Assembly (NCBI GenBank): GCA_021208685.1
Contig: JAJOJJ010000040.1
Span: forward strand, 1-53,967
Length of the DNA: 53,967 bases
Reading direction: 5' to 3'
Source: Saccharospirillaceae bacterium
Lineage (GTDB): Bacteria > Pseudomonadota > Gammaproteobacteria > Pseudomonadales > Oceanobacteraceae
A program made the position numbers and the translations under genes. Positions 28,549-38,611 of the stretch are shown here, in pieces. The first letter of the stretch is position 1. Each line of letters starts with the position of its first letter. Below the pieces are notes generated by a model, which did no database searches, was not told the origin of the DNA, and saw only the letters and a program-made list of their open reading frames with translations.

Positions 28549-28801
28549 GCCGGTCACGGTTGTTGCCGAGCCAAAGAAAAAGCTGTCGTACAAACTGCAG
28601 CGCGAACTGGATCTGCTTCCTGAACAGATTGCCGCAGCGGAAGCGAAACGTGATGCGCTGGCAGCCCAGACCGCTGATGCCGGTTTTTACAGCCGCGATG
28701 CGGAACAGATTCAGACCGTTCTGGCGCAACTTGCAGATGCCGAAGCAGCCCTTGAAGCGCTGGAAGAGCGCTGGCTGGAACTGGAGGAGATGACATCATG
28801 A
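28549..28801 (+). pseudogene. Detached C-terminal coiled-coil domain of the Uup protein
   Basis: In the frame one base over, a stretch encodes PVTVVAEPKKKLSYKLQREL, then LDLLPEQIAAAEAKRDALAA, GFYSRDAEQIQTVLAQL and a heptad-rich end. This is the standard Uup C-terminal domain, which normally follows the second cassette. It has no good start of its own. The TGA at 28799-28801 overlaps the start of the next gene (ATGA), showing that the genuine frame is read through to this point. Confidence 0.8.
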
Positions 28802-29268
28802 TCTGGTTATTTGTCAGTATCGGCGTTCTGACCATTATCGGATCCGTGATGATGCTGAGACCGAGTCCGCGCGATACCCGTCTGGCGGCGTTGCGTTTTG
28901 ATGCCATTCGTAATGGTCTGCAGGTACGCAGCTTTACGTTTAAGACCGATCCTGCCAAAACGGGAGTCCGCGATGACATTCCAGGCACCGGTTACACCCT
29001 CTGGCGAAATGCCAAACGGCAGGACGGAGCGCTCAGGTTCCGTATCGTGAAGCAGGCAGGCTGGGACAATGAAGGCCTGCCCGAAGGGTTTAGCTGGCAT
29101 AATCAGGGCAGCGCTGAAGATGCGGAGTTGATCAGCCGTATGCTGCCGCAGTTGCAGGATGACCTGCTCATGCTCGAGGTTTATGAAAACCGCGTAACCC
29201 TGATGGCGGCAGAAAACCAAACGGCCAGTGCTGCGGCCTATCAGCACTTTCTGGAAGCGTTTTTTTAA
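28798..29268 (+). CDS. Small membrane-anchored protein of unknown function
   Basis: A 156-residue protein with a hydrophobic N-terminal segment (residues 2-20, IWLFVSIGVLTIIGSVMML) and a soluble domain that starts with PSPRDTRLAALRFDAIRNGLQV. I do not recognise a named domain. The start ATGA overlaps the end of the Uup C-terminal part, so it is translationally coupled to uup if that frame is intact. Its 3' end overlaps one arm of an inverted repeat (29253-29296). Confidence 0.8.
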   Translation: MIWLFVSIGVLTIIGSVMMLRPSPRDTRLAALRFDAIRNGLQVRSFTFKTDPAKTGVRDDIPGTGYTLWRNAKRQDGALRFRIVKQAGWDNEGLPEGFSWHNQGSAEDAELISRMLPQLQDDLLMLEVYENRVTLMAAENQTASAAAYQHFLEAFF

Positions 29269-29296
29269 GCGTTTCCGCGCCATAAAAAACGCTTCC
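29253..29296 (+). terminator. Inverted repeat at the end of the preceding gene
   Basis: GGAAGCGTTTTTT (29253-29265) is the exact reverse complement of AAAAAACGCTTCC (29284-29296), with 18 bases between. The first arm lies inside the last codons of the gene. It can form a 13-bp stem and may help stop transcription, though no T-run follows on the plus strand. Confidence 0.4.
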
Positions 29297-29299
29297 GGC

Positions 29300-29319
29300 A
29301 ATGCTGTTCACTCAAGCAA
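29300..29319 (+). repeat. Dispersed 20-bp repeat, copy 1
   Basis: AATGCTGTTCACTCAAGCAA. The reverse complement of 51632-51651 matches it at 19 of 20 bases. Confidence 0.6.
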
Positions 29320-29387
29320 ACGGATGGTCTGAGATAACATGCCTCAACCTCAGTCGTTTCGAACCGCGGCTGAGCGGATTGCTTTTA

Positions 29388-29575
29388 TCTGATTCCCACG
29401 CTCGCATCTGACTCCCACGCTCTGCGTGGTAGCCTTTGCCGGAACCGTTGCTTTCCCTCGCGGAGCGTGGGAACGAGAAAAAGCTGCATCTGTGGGAACG
29501 GCTTTCAGCCGTGATAGGGGGTGCATCTGGCTTCCACGCTCGCATCTGGCTCCCACGCTCTGCGTGGGAACGAAA
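29388..29575. repeat. REP-like palindromic repeat cluster
   Basis: Several copies of a unit centred on TCCCACGCTCTGCGTGGGA. The best copy (29551-29569) is an 8-bp stem with a TCT loop; a partial copy is at 29413-29429, and an inverted relative near 29450-29475 (CCTCGCGGAGCGTGGGAACG). Single half-units (TTCCCACGCTCGCATCTG) sit between. This type of extragenic palindrome is common in gammaproteobacteria and is usually mobilised by RAYT transposases. The gap between the genes at 29269-29607 is filled with it. Confidence 0.75.
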
Positions 29576-29607
29576 ACCATATGGCGTGCAGCCGTTATAG
29601 GTAACGC

Positions 29608-30399
29608 TTACTGAAACATTGATTCCAGTTCTTCCAGATGCTCAATGATCCGGTCGTTATAACTGACGACCAGAAACGGCACGGTATTCTCGTTGTAATT
29701 CTTGATACGTTCTTCCATGAAGCGCCATTTGCTCTTTACGCTGCCCATCAGAACATCGGTTTTCTGTGCCTTGACCATACCTTCGAGCTCAGCCAGTTGC
29801 TGCTGAAAGTCGTCTGCCATTTCGGTCAGGGTGCGGGAATAGTTACCCATAAATACCTGGCCCAGGTTGGTCGTGCCACGGGCCGCATACTGGGACGTTA
29901 TTTCTTCCATCAGTAGTGCCAGATCACGGGCTTTTTGCACGATAGGGCTGGGCTTGATGCCACTGCTCTGTTCCAGTTGAGTGTAGGCAGCCGATGCTTT
30001 GTTCACGATCTCTGCACTTTTGCGGCCCATCTCGTCAACCAGACGGACATTAGGGTAGCCCTGTTTCAGCATATCGTTCCGGTTGGTCATCATCAGCTCA
30101 GACAGTGTTTTCCAGTCTGCATCAATGCTGGCGATGCTTTCGCCCATATTATTGATGGCAGCAAGCTGGCGGGCGCTGCTCAGGCTGTCGTTGAACTTTT
30201 TCATGCTTTGATCAATCAGGCGCTCGTATTTACTGTCGGCATCCAGACCCGAGAACATATAAAAGTTTGTCACCGCATTGGTGGCGGCAAGACGCATGTG
30301 TTGCAAGTCCGTCAGTAATTGTTGAGGGGTTGCCAGTGCGGCATGGCTCAGTAACAACAGAACCACCAGTCGTGCGGTGTTGAGGGCTAGACGCATCAT
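29608..30399 (-). CDS. Secreted helical protein, possibly PilJ-type N-terminal domain
   Basis: A 263-residue protein with a signal peptide (MMRLALNTARLVVLLLLSHAALA). The mature part is entirely helical, rich in Ala, Glu and Met, with LQHMRLAATNAVTNFYMFSG and ARDLALLMEEITSQYAA. This resembles the ligand-binding N-terminal domain of type IV pilus chemoreceptors (PF13675), but without the membrane and signalling parts, and I am not sure of it. The start at 30399 gives the signal peptide and has AAGAAG upstream. The in-frame extension to 30507 is unlikely. Confidence 0.7.
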   Translation of the reverse strand: MMRLALNTARLVVLLLLSHAALATPQQLLTDLQHMRLAATNAVTNFYMFSGLDADSKYERLIDQSMKKFNDSLSSARQLAAINNMGESIASIDADWKTLSELMMTNRNDMLKQGYPNVRLVDEMGRKSAEIVNKASAAYTQLEQSSGIKPSPIVQKARDLALLMEEITSQYAARGTTNLGQVFMGNYSRTLTEMADDFQQQLAELEGMVKAQKTDVLMGSVKSKWRFMEERIKNYNENTVPFLVVSYNDRIIEHLEELESMFQ

Positions 30400-30768
30400 G
30401 TTTTCTTCTTGTTTTATATAGTTGTCGTAAAAGAATAATATTCTTTCCCTAGGCCAGTGTATGAGATAGGTCATTTTATCCCTATAGGACATTACAAACA
30501 GTAACAAAAATGAACAAAAAGTAGCTTAGCTCATAACTGTCGTTTCTCGTCTCGTACCTTTTGGCGGGATGCAGGAATGCGCCTGTGAGTCGCGCGCAGA
30601 GGTTAACCCCCCGTTTGGGATGATCGACTTTCAACACGATTGACTCTTTACCTGTTAGAATGCCAGCGTTCAGGATTGCCGTTTGTGCAGAAAATAAGCA
30701 GCATCGCCGTCAATTCCTGCTTCTCTATTGACTTTCAAACCGCTTTCCCCGAATGTGTGCCACTCAGA

Positions 30769-30786
30769 TTCAAACGCTCGTATGAA
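30769..30786. promoter_or_regulatory. Candidate operator upstream of fadBA
   Basis: TTCAAACGCTCGTATGAA is a near-perfect palindrome (half-sites 7 of 8 matched). A second short one, GTTC-N7-GAAC, follows at 30789-30803. Both are about 90-125 bases before fadB. TetR-type fatty-acid regulators such as PsrA bind sites with an AAAC-type core in this position, but the match is loose. The rest of the 494-base gap (30400-30893) contains no gene I can support. Confidence 0.35.
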
Positions 30787-30893
30787 TTGTTCGTTTTATG
30801 AACATCAGTGGGCGTTGTTTCACCAACAGGCAGAATGCTGATCCGCCCCCGGGCAGACCAGTCAATAGCTAACCACCATGTGGAGATCAGTTG

Positions 30894-34242
<3,349 letters not shown>

Positions 34243-34295
34243 TTCTGGTCTGCTGCGCTCGGCCAGCCTTTGTTGGAAGTTTCTTCGAAATGCTC

Positions 34296-34601
34296 AGGTA
34301 GGACATCTACATTGTGCTTTCTCAGAAACTTCCGCCGCGGCTGACCGTCGCTCGCAACGCCCAGAAAGCATTGCTTTCCAGATATAAAAAACCGGCTTCG
34401 GCCGGTTTTTTTGTGCCTGCAGGGCTTCGGAATGTGACCGCCATGGATGGCGGAAATGCAGACTTTACAGGAGCAAAAATCTGCCTCATGTAGGACTGCT
34501 ACACTCCGCTTGCTCAATGGTCTTCGCCTTGGCCAGCTATCGCTCGTTGCGTTCGTATCCGCTGACTGATACGTAAAAAACCGGTTTCGGCCGTTTTTTT
34601 T
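34296..34601 (+). repeat. Diverged tandem copy of a sequence with terminators
   Basis: The segment around 34296-34413 (AGGTAGGACATCTACA ... ending in a terminator) resembles 34487-34601 (CATGTAGGACTGCTACA ... ending in a degenerate terminator at 34574-34601). Shared blocks are a GTAGGAC-N2-CTAC core, a GCTTgCTCA block, a CTATCGCTCG-like block and the final A-run/CCGG/T-run. Function unknown. It fills the gap between fadA and the riboswitch. Confidence 0.45.
34387..34413 (+). terminator. Intrinsic terminator of fadBA
   Basis: Stem AACCGGC (34391-34397) with GCCGGTT (34402-34408) and a TTCG tetraloop, extended by A/T pairs, with a T-run to 34413. Confidence 0.92.
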
Positions 34602-34691
34602 ATGTCTGGATTCCGGTGGACGAGGATATAAAACTGATCGTTCGTTCAGTGTCTGGTGTTCTGTGGCCCGATTGTCTACAATGGCGACCCC

Positions 34692-34905
34692 GCAGGAGAG
34701 TGGTGTGTGCTTTGTCACTAAAAGTGGCATACAGCAGCGCATCCGCCGAAGGCGCAAACTCCCATAAACGCTCAGGCTACCGGACTGCGGGTTCATTGAC
34801 AGGCCATCTGGAGAGAGGCTGCACCTGATGCAGTCCACCGAAGGAGCAAGCCGGCGGACCATTCCGCACGGTTAAACTCTCAGGTACACAGGACAGGGGG
34901 AGGGG
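34692..34905 (+). promoter_or_regulatory. Tandem glycine riboswitch
   Basis: Two glycine aptamers in a row. The first has GGAGAG at 34695, GCCGAAGG at 34745 and CTCAGGCTACCGGACTGC at 34771-34788. The second has TCTGGAGAG at 34806, ACCGAAGGAGCAAGC at 34837 and AACTCTCAGGTACACAGGACAG at about 34875. The linker is short. These are the conserved P1-P3 elements of the class. The ribosome-binding site of the next gene (CAGGAG at 34917) lies right after it, so it most likely controls translation or termination of the channel gene according to glycine. Confidence 0.93.
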
Positions 34906-34928
34906 CACAGGTTACGCAGGAGTTCTGT

Positions 34929-35549
34929 GTGCTGACCACTGTCTATTTAATTGCTATTACCGCTGAAGCCATGTCCGGTGCGCTCGCCGCCGGTCGTCGT
35001 AATATGGATATGTTTGGTGTCGCCTTAATCGCCTTTTTAACGGCGTTGGGTGGCGGTACCGTGCGCGATGTGCTGCTGGGTAATTTCCCGGTGACCTGGA
35101 CTCAGCATCCCCCTTATATTTACCTCACTATATCCGCCGGTTTGCTGACCATGGTGGTTGCGCGTTTTATGCATCGTTTACAGCGCTTATTTTTAATTCT
35201 TGATGCTATGGGTCTGGTGGCTTTTACCATTATTGGCTGCAATGTGGCGCTGACGCTGGATTACAGCCTGCCAGTGGTGGTGATGGCGGGCATTATTACC
35301 GGTATTTTTGGCGGTATTCTGCGCGATATTCTCTGTAATCAGACCCCGCAGGTGTTGTGCCACGAGTTATACGCCAGCGTTTCTTTACTGGTTGCGCTGC
35401 TGTATTTAACGTTGTTGCATTTTGGTGTGAATGAAAGCGTCACCATGCTGGCGGCTTTTTCGGTTGGCCTGGCCATGCGTCTGGCGGCTATTCGCTGGCG
35501 CTGGTCGTTACCGGTATTTTCTTATGCGCCAGAGCGCTGGCAGAACTGA
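34929..35549 (+). CDS. UPF0126 / TRIC-type membrane protein, glycine-riboswitch controlled
   Basis: A 206-residue protein with seven predicted membrane helices. Two repeats have the family motif: LTALGGGTVRDVLLG and ITGIFGGILRDILCN, each glycine-rich with RD. PF03458 members are related to eukaryotic trimeric intracellular cation channels. Because glycine riboswitches often precede them, they are thought to export or import glycine. The start is GTG at 34929, six bases after CAGGAG. Convergent with the kinase gene at 35596, 46 bases away. Confidence 0.92.
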   Translation: MLTTVYLIAITAEAMSGALAAGRRNMDMFGVALIAFLTALGGGTVRDVLLGNFPVTWTQHPPYIYLTISAGLLTMVVARFMHRLQRLFLILDAMGLVAFTIIGCNVALTLDYSLPVVVMAGIITGIFGGILRDILCNQTPQVLCHELYASVSLLVALLYLTLLHFGVNESVTMLAAFSVGLAMRLAAIRWRWSLPVFSYAPERWQN

Positions 35550-35567
35550 AACACCCCCGGCGATCTT

Positions 35568-35600
35568 GCCGTGTTAGCGCCGTGTTAGCGCCGTGTTAGT
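35568..35600 (-). repeat. Three tandem copies of an 11-bp repeat
   Basis: GCCGTGTTAGC at 35568, repeated at 35579 and, with one change, at 35590. The last copy covers the stop codon of the kinase gene (TAA at 35596-35598). It looks like a recent slippage expansion between convergent genes. Confidence 0.85.
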
Positions 35601-37368
35601 GCAACAGCTTCCAGCTCAGCCAGACCACCGCCAGCAGCAGTATGGCGGTGGTTGATTGCCAGAACAGCAGAGGATTGCGTTCTATTAAAGGCGGCTTCTG
35701 TTGCCGCACATAATCCTCAGCGGGCTGATTAAGATTAAAAATAAACTCCGATAATTCCGCAGTGCGTTTATGCGGCAGAGGCTGCAATGCTTTTGCCAGA
35801 GCCGTGTCGATCCATGGCGGAATATTACGGCCAGACAAGGCCAGCGGGCGGTATTGCAGCCGTCGCTGTGCCTGCACTGTTTGCGCTTTCGCGACGTTCA
35901 GACCGTAAGGCAGTTCGCCGCCGCTGAGCATCTGATAGGTGATGACTGCGAGAGAAAACAGGTCGGAATGCGGGCCGGTATAACCGTCACAAAAATACTC
36001 CGGTGCCATATATTGCACGGTGCCCGGAAAAGGATTTTCAGCCGGAGACTGGTGTGTTTCTGCCAGACCGGCGACCTGCACGGCGCCAAAATCAATGATT
36101 TTTATGCAGCCGTTGCCATCCATCATAATGTTGTCGGGCTTTAAATCCTGATGCAGCATTTCCAGCCGGTGAAAGGCCCTGAGTCCTTTGGCAATCTGGG
36201 CAACGATATCCCGTATTGTCATTAAATCGGGCTGTGGATTATCCAGCATCCACTGGCGCAGTGTCCGGCCTTCAACCCACTCCGTTGCATTGTACAAATA
36301 TCGTTTCTGCCGGTTAATCGCGGCAGCACGTAAAACAGCGGGGCTTTGAATACGCCGGGCAATCCAGTCTTCCAGTAAAAAGCGTTCCAGAGCGGTGTTA
36401 TCAGCCTGAATATCCGAGGCCGGAAATTTTAGAACAACGTTTTCTCCATTAGCCTGATCACGGGCCAGATACACATGACTGCGGCCACTGATATGCAAAC
36501 GGCGCAGCAGGGTAAAACCATCGAAGTCAGCCCCTTCTTCCAGTGATGGTGGTAACGTCAGTTGCTGTAATTGCTGTTGCCATTCATTCATGTCGGTATC
36601 GGGCAGCGAGGTGACATGAACCAGCTGAATGCTGATGTTATCGTCGCTGCCCTGGCTCAATGCCAGTTCAGCAAGCTGTTGTGCGCACAGATCCAGACTG
36701 TTTTCGCGGTTAATTCCCAGCGCCTGCGCAACGGCTTCTGTGATTTGTCCGTGGCTGACAAATTCATACAATCCGTCGGTGGCAAGAATAAAAACATCGC
36801 CTTTTGTCAGAGGCAGATTGTGGTAATCAATATCCAGCTGCTGGTCCATGCCCAGTGCACGGGCTAAATAATGGTGTTCGGCAGAAATCTGTACCCGGTG
36901 ATCCTGGGTTAATTGCTCCAGCGAGTGTCCCTGCAGATGATAAACCCGGCAGTCACCGCAATGAACAATATGCGCCTGAGTGGATTTCAGAATCAGCGCT
37001 GAAAAAGTACAGATATAACCTTTATCCCGTTCCCAGGCGTACTGACTGCGCCGCGTCTGGCTGTAAAGCCAGGAATTACTGGCCTGAATAACCCGCTGCG
37101 CTGATTTGCGTACGCTCCAGACATCAGGAGTGCAGTAATAATCGTCCAGAAAACCTTTAACCGCCGCCGCACTGGCAATCTGACTGACGTTACTGCTGCT
37201 GATGCCATCGGCGAGCACAATGGCAATGCCTTTGCGTTCTTTCTGCAGGTTATCGGCAAGACAGGCACCGTAAAAATCCTGATTAATGGCTTTGCGTCCG
37301 GCGGTTGAATACTGGCCAAGGCGGATATTAAGGGAAGAAGTCATTGGCGTTGCCAGGGGTATCTGCAT
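35596..37368 (-). CDS. Fused PP2C-type phosphatase and serine/threonine protein kinase
   Basis: A 590-residue protein with two signalling domains. Residues 20-250 form a PP2C phosphatase: AGRKAINQDFYGACLAD, IVLADGISSSNVSQIA, HCGDCRVYHL, FILATDGLYEFV, SQGSDDNISIQLV. These carry the metal-binding Asp residues. Residues 280-560 form a protein kinase: VVLKFPASD (ATP lysine), LHQDLKPDNIMM (catalytic loop, HQD in place of HRD), KIIDFGAVQ and GTVQYMAPEYF. The last segment (about 566-588, LLFWQSTTAILLLAVVWLSW) is a membrane anchor. The partner gene upstream is a nitrite/formate channel; a similar pair is known to me from Pseudomonas nitrate-assimilation loci. Alternative start at 37344 (MTSSLNIRLG) avoids the hairpin that covers the first codons. 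Confidence 0.92.
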   Translation of the reverse strand: MQIPLATPMTSSLNIRLGQYSTAGRKAINQDFYGACLADNLQKERKGIAIVLADGISSSNVSQIASAAAVKGFLDDYYCTPDVWSVRKSAQRVIQASNSWLYSQTRRSQYAWERDKGYICTFSALILKSTQAHIVHCGDCRVYHLQGHSLEQLTQDHRVQISAEHHYLARALGMDQQLDIDYHNLPLTKGDVFILATDGLYEFVSHGQITEAVAQALGINRENSLDLCAQQLAELALSQGSDDNISIQLVHVTSLPDTDMNEWQQQLQQLTLPPSLEEGADFDGFTLLRRLHISGRSHVYLARDQANGENVVLKFPASDIQADNTALERFLLEDWIARRIQSPAVLRAAAINRQKRYLYNATEWVEGRTLRQWMLDNPQPDLMTIRDIVAQIAKGLRAFHRLEMLHQDLKPDNIMMDGNGCIKIIDFGAVQVAGLAETHQSPAENPFPGTVQYMAPEYFCDGYTGPHSDLFSLAVITYQMLSGGELPYGLNVAKAQTVQAQRRLQYRPLALSGRNIPPWIDTALAKALQPLPHKRTAELSEFIFNLNQPAEDYVRQQKPPLIERNPLLFWQSTTAILLLAVVWLSWKLLH

Positions 37369-37401
37369 TAAAACCCCGGCAATATTATCCGGGGTTTTAA
37401 T
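37367..37401 (-). terminator. Strong hairpin between the channel and the kinase gene
   Basis: A perfect 13-bp stem ATTAAAACCCCGG (37367-37379) with CCGGGGTTTTAAT (37389-37401) and a 9-base loop. On the minus strand the stem ends in TTTTAAT and overlaps the ATG at 37368. It may reduce read-through into the kinase gene or hide its start, giving unequal levels from one operon. Confidence 0.7.
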
Positions 37402-37411
37402 GCTCAGCTGT

Positions 37412-38248
37412 TTACATCTGTGGCTGTGCCTGAGTGCTCATCAGTGCACGCTTTTTGGCCGTGCGGACGTGGGTGGCGTACAGGGTTAAACCGGTAAAGG
37501 CCAGACCACCGACGAGGTTACCCAATGCAGTCGGAATTTCATTCCAGATAAAATAATCCATAACGGAAAAATCACCGCCCATAATCAGACCGAACGGAAA
37601 CAGAAACATATTCACGACCGAATGTTCAAAACCCATAAAGAAGAACAGCATTATCGGCATCCACATAGCAATGACTTTTCCGCTGACATTGGTGGAGATC
37701 ATGGCTCCGACCACGCCCATAGAAACCATCCAGTTACACAACATGCCGCGGATAAAAATGGTAAACCAGCCGGCGACACCGTATTGGGCATAACCGAGGG
37801 TGCGGGATTCGCCAATGTGGGCAACTTTTTCGGCAATGGCACCGCCATCCGTGTTGTAGCCGTAAGTGAAAATAAAGGACATCAGAAAGGCAACGGTTAA
37901 GGCACCAGCGAAATTCCCCAGAAAAACCAGACCCCAGTTGCGCAGAATCTGTCCCCAGGTCACCCCGGGACGGCGATCAAGCCAGGCCAGGGGGGTCAGC
38001 ATGAAAACACCGGTCAGAAGATCGAAGCCCATCAGGTAGAGCATGCAGAAACCGACCGGAAACAGAATGGAGCCGATCAGATGGGAGCCGGTGGCGACAG
38101 CTACCGTGACGGCAAACACCGCCGCCAGTGCGAGAATGGCACCGGCCATAAATGCGCGCACCAGGGTATCGCGGGTCGACATATAAATTTTTGCTTCGCC
38201 GGCATCTACCATTTTGGTGGCAAATTCGGCAGGCATCAGATAAGACAT
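37412..38248 (-). CDS. Formate/nitrite transporter family channel
   Basis: This 278-residue membrane protein is of the FocA/NirC type, with six hydrophobic segments. Family motifs are LLTGVFMLTPLAWLDRRPG, NFAGALTVAFL, GMLCNWMVSMGVV and FMGFEHSVVNMFLFPFGLI; the His in FEHSVVNM is the central pore histidine. Such pentameric channels conduct nitrite or formate. The leader with nitrogen-type control and the neighbouring kinase favour nitrite. GAGG lies before the ATG at 38248. There is no nitrite reductase gene in the window. Confidence 0.9.
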   Translation of the reverse strand: MSYLMPAEFATKMVDAGEAKIYMSTRDTLVRAFMAGAILALAAVFAVTVAVATGSHLIGSILFPVGFCMLYLMGFDLLTGVFMLTPLAWLDRRPGVTWGQILRNWGLVFLGNFAGALTVAFLMSFIFTYGYNTDGGAIAEKVAHIGESRTLGYAQYGVAGWFTIFIRGMLCNWMVSMGVVGAMISTNVSGKVIAMWMPIMLFFFMGFEHSVVNMFLFPFGLIMGGDFSVMDYFIWNEIPTALGNLVGGLAFTGLTLYATHVRTAKKRALMSTQAQPQM

Positions 38249-38294
38249 GGCATTACCTCATTCATATTGGAGAAATTTTTCAACAGCAATCCGG

Positions 38295-38390
38295 AAACAA
38301 AAACGGCGTCCTTCCGTCTGCAGTGAGCAAACGAAGTGGACGCCGTTATCCGGAATTCGGGTTGTGTTCCATATCGCCGTTGATGTGGAA
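38295..38390 (-). promoter_or_regulatory. ANTAR-type antitermination leader with overlapping terminator
   Basis: On the minus strand, hairpin 1 (38390-38367) is TTCCA-C-ATC, loop AACGGC, GAT-A-TGGAA. Hairpin 2 (38351-38338) is GGAT, loop AACGGC, GTCC. Both six-base loops have A at position 1 and G at position 4, the rule for ANTAR-protein targets. The 3' half of hairpin 2 is also the 5' arm of a large terminator (38347-38338 with 38311-38302, inner stem GTTTGC/GCAGAC, T-run TTTTTGTTT to 38295). So forming hairpin 2 excludes the terminator. The leader begins about where the sigma-54 promoter would start transcription. Confidence 0.75.
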
Positions 38391-38402
38391 TGCAGTATCT
38401 TC

Positions 38403-38418
38403 AGCAGAAGCTGTGCCA
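38403..38418 (-). promoter_or_regulatory. Sigma-54 promoter of the nitrite channel operon
   Basis: TGGCACAGCTTCTGCT on the minus strand: GG and GC separated by ten bases, and all of TGGCAC present. The -12 part is CTGCT against TTGCW. The start of transcription would be near 38392, right before leader hairpin 1. The remaining sequence up to the EamA gene (38419-38611) contains no other element I can name. Confidence 0.65.
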
Positions 38419-38611
38419 GTTTTATCTTTTTGCGGTGTGCGGTGATTTTTCAGGGTTTTTATTCATTACTCGGGTATTTGGTTCGCTAAGTCGCCCCTTT
38501 TTTGCGCAATAAAAATCACAATGCGTCGTTCTGATTCATTTTTCGCAGTACTGACTGGCCTTGTCTTTGCGAATTCGTAGTATGGTTCAGTCGATCAGCA
38601 CAGAGTTCATT

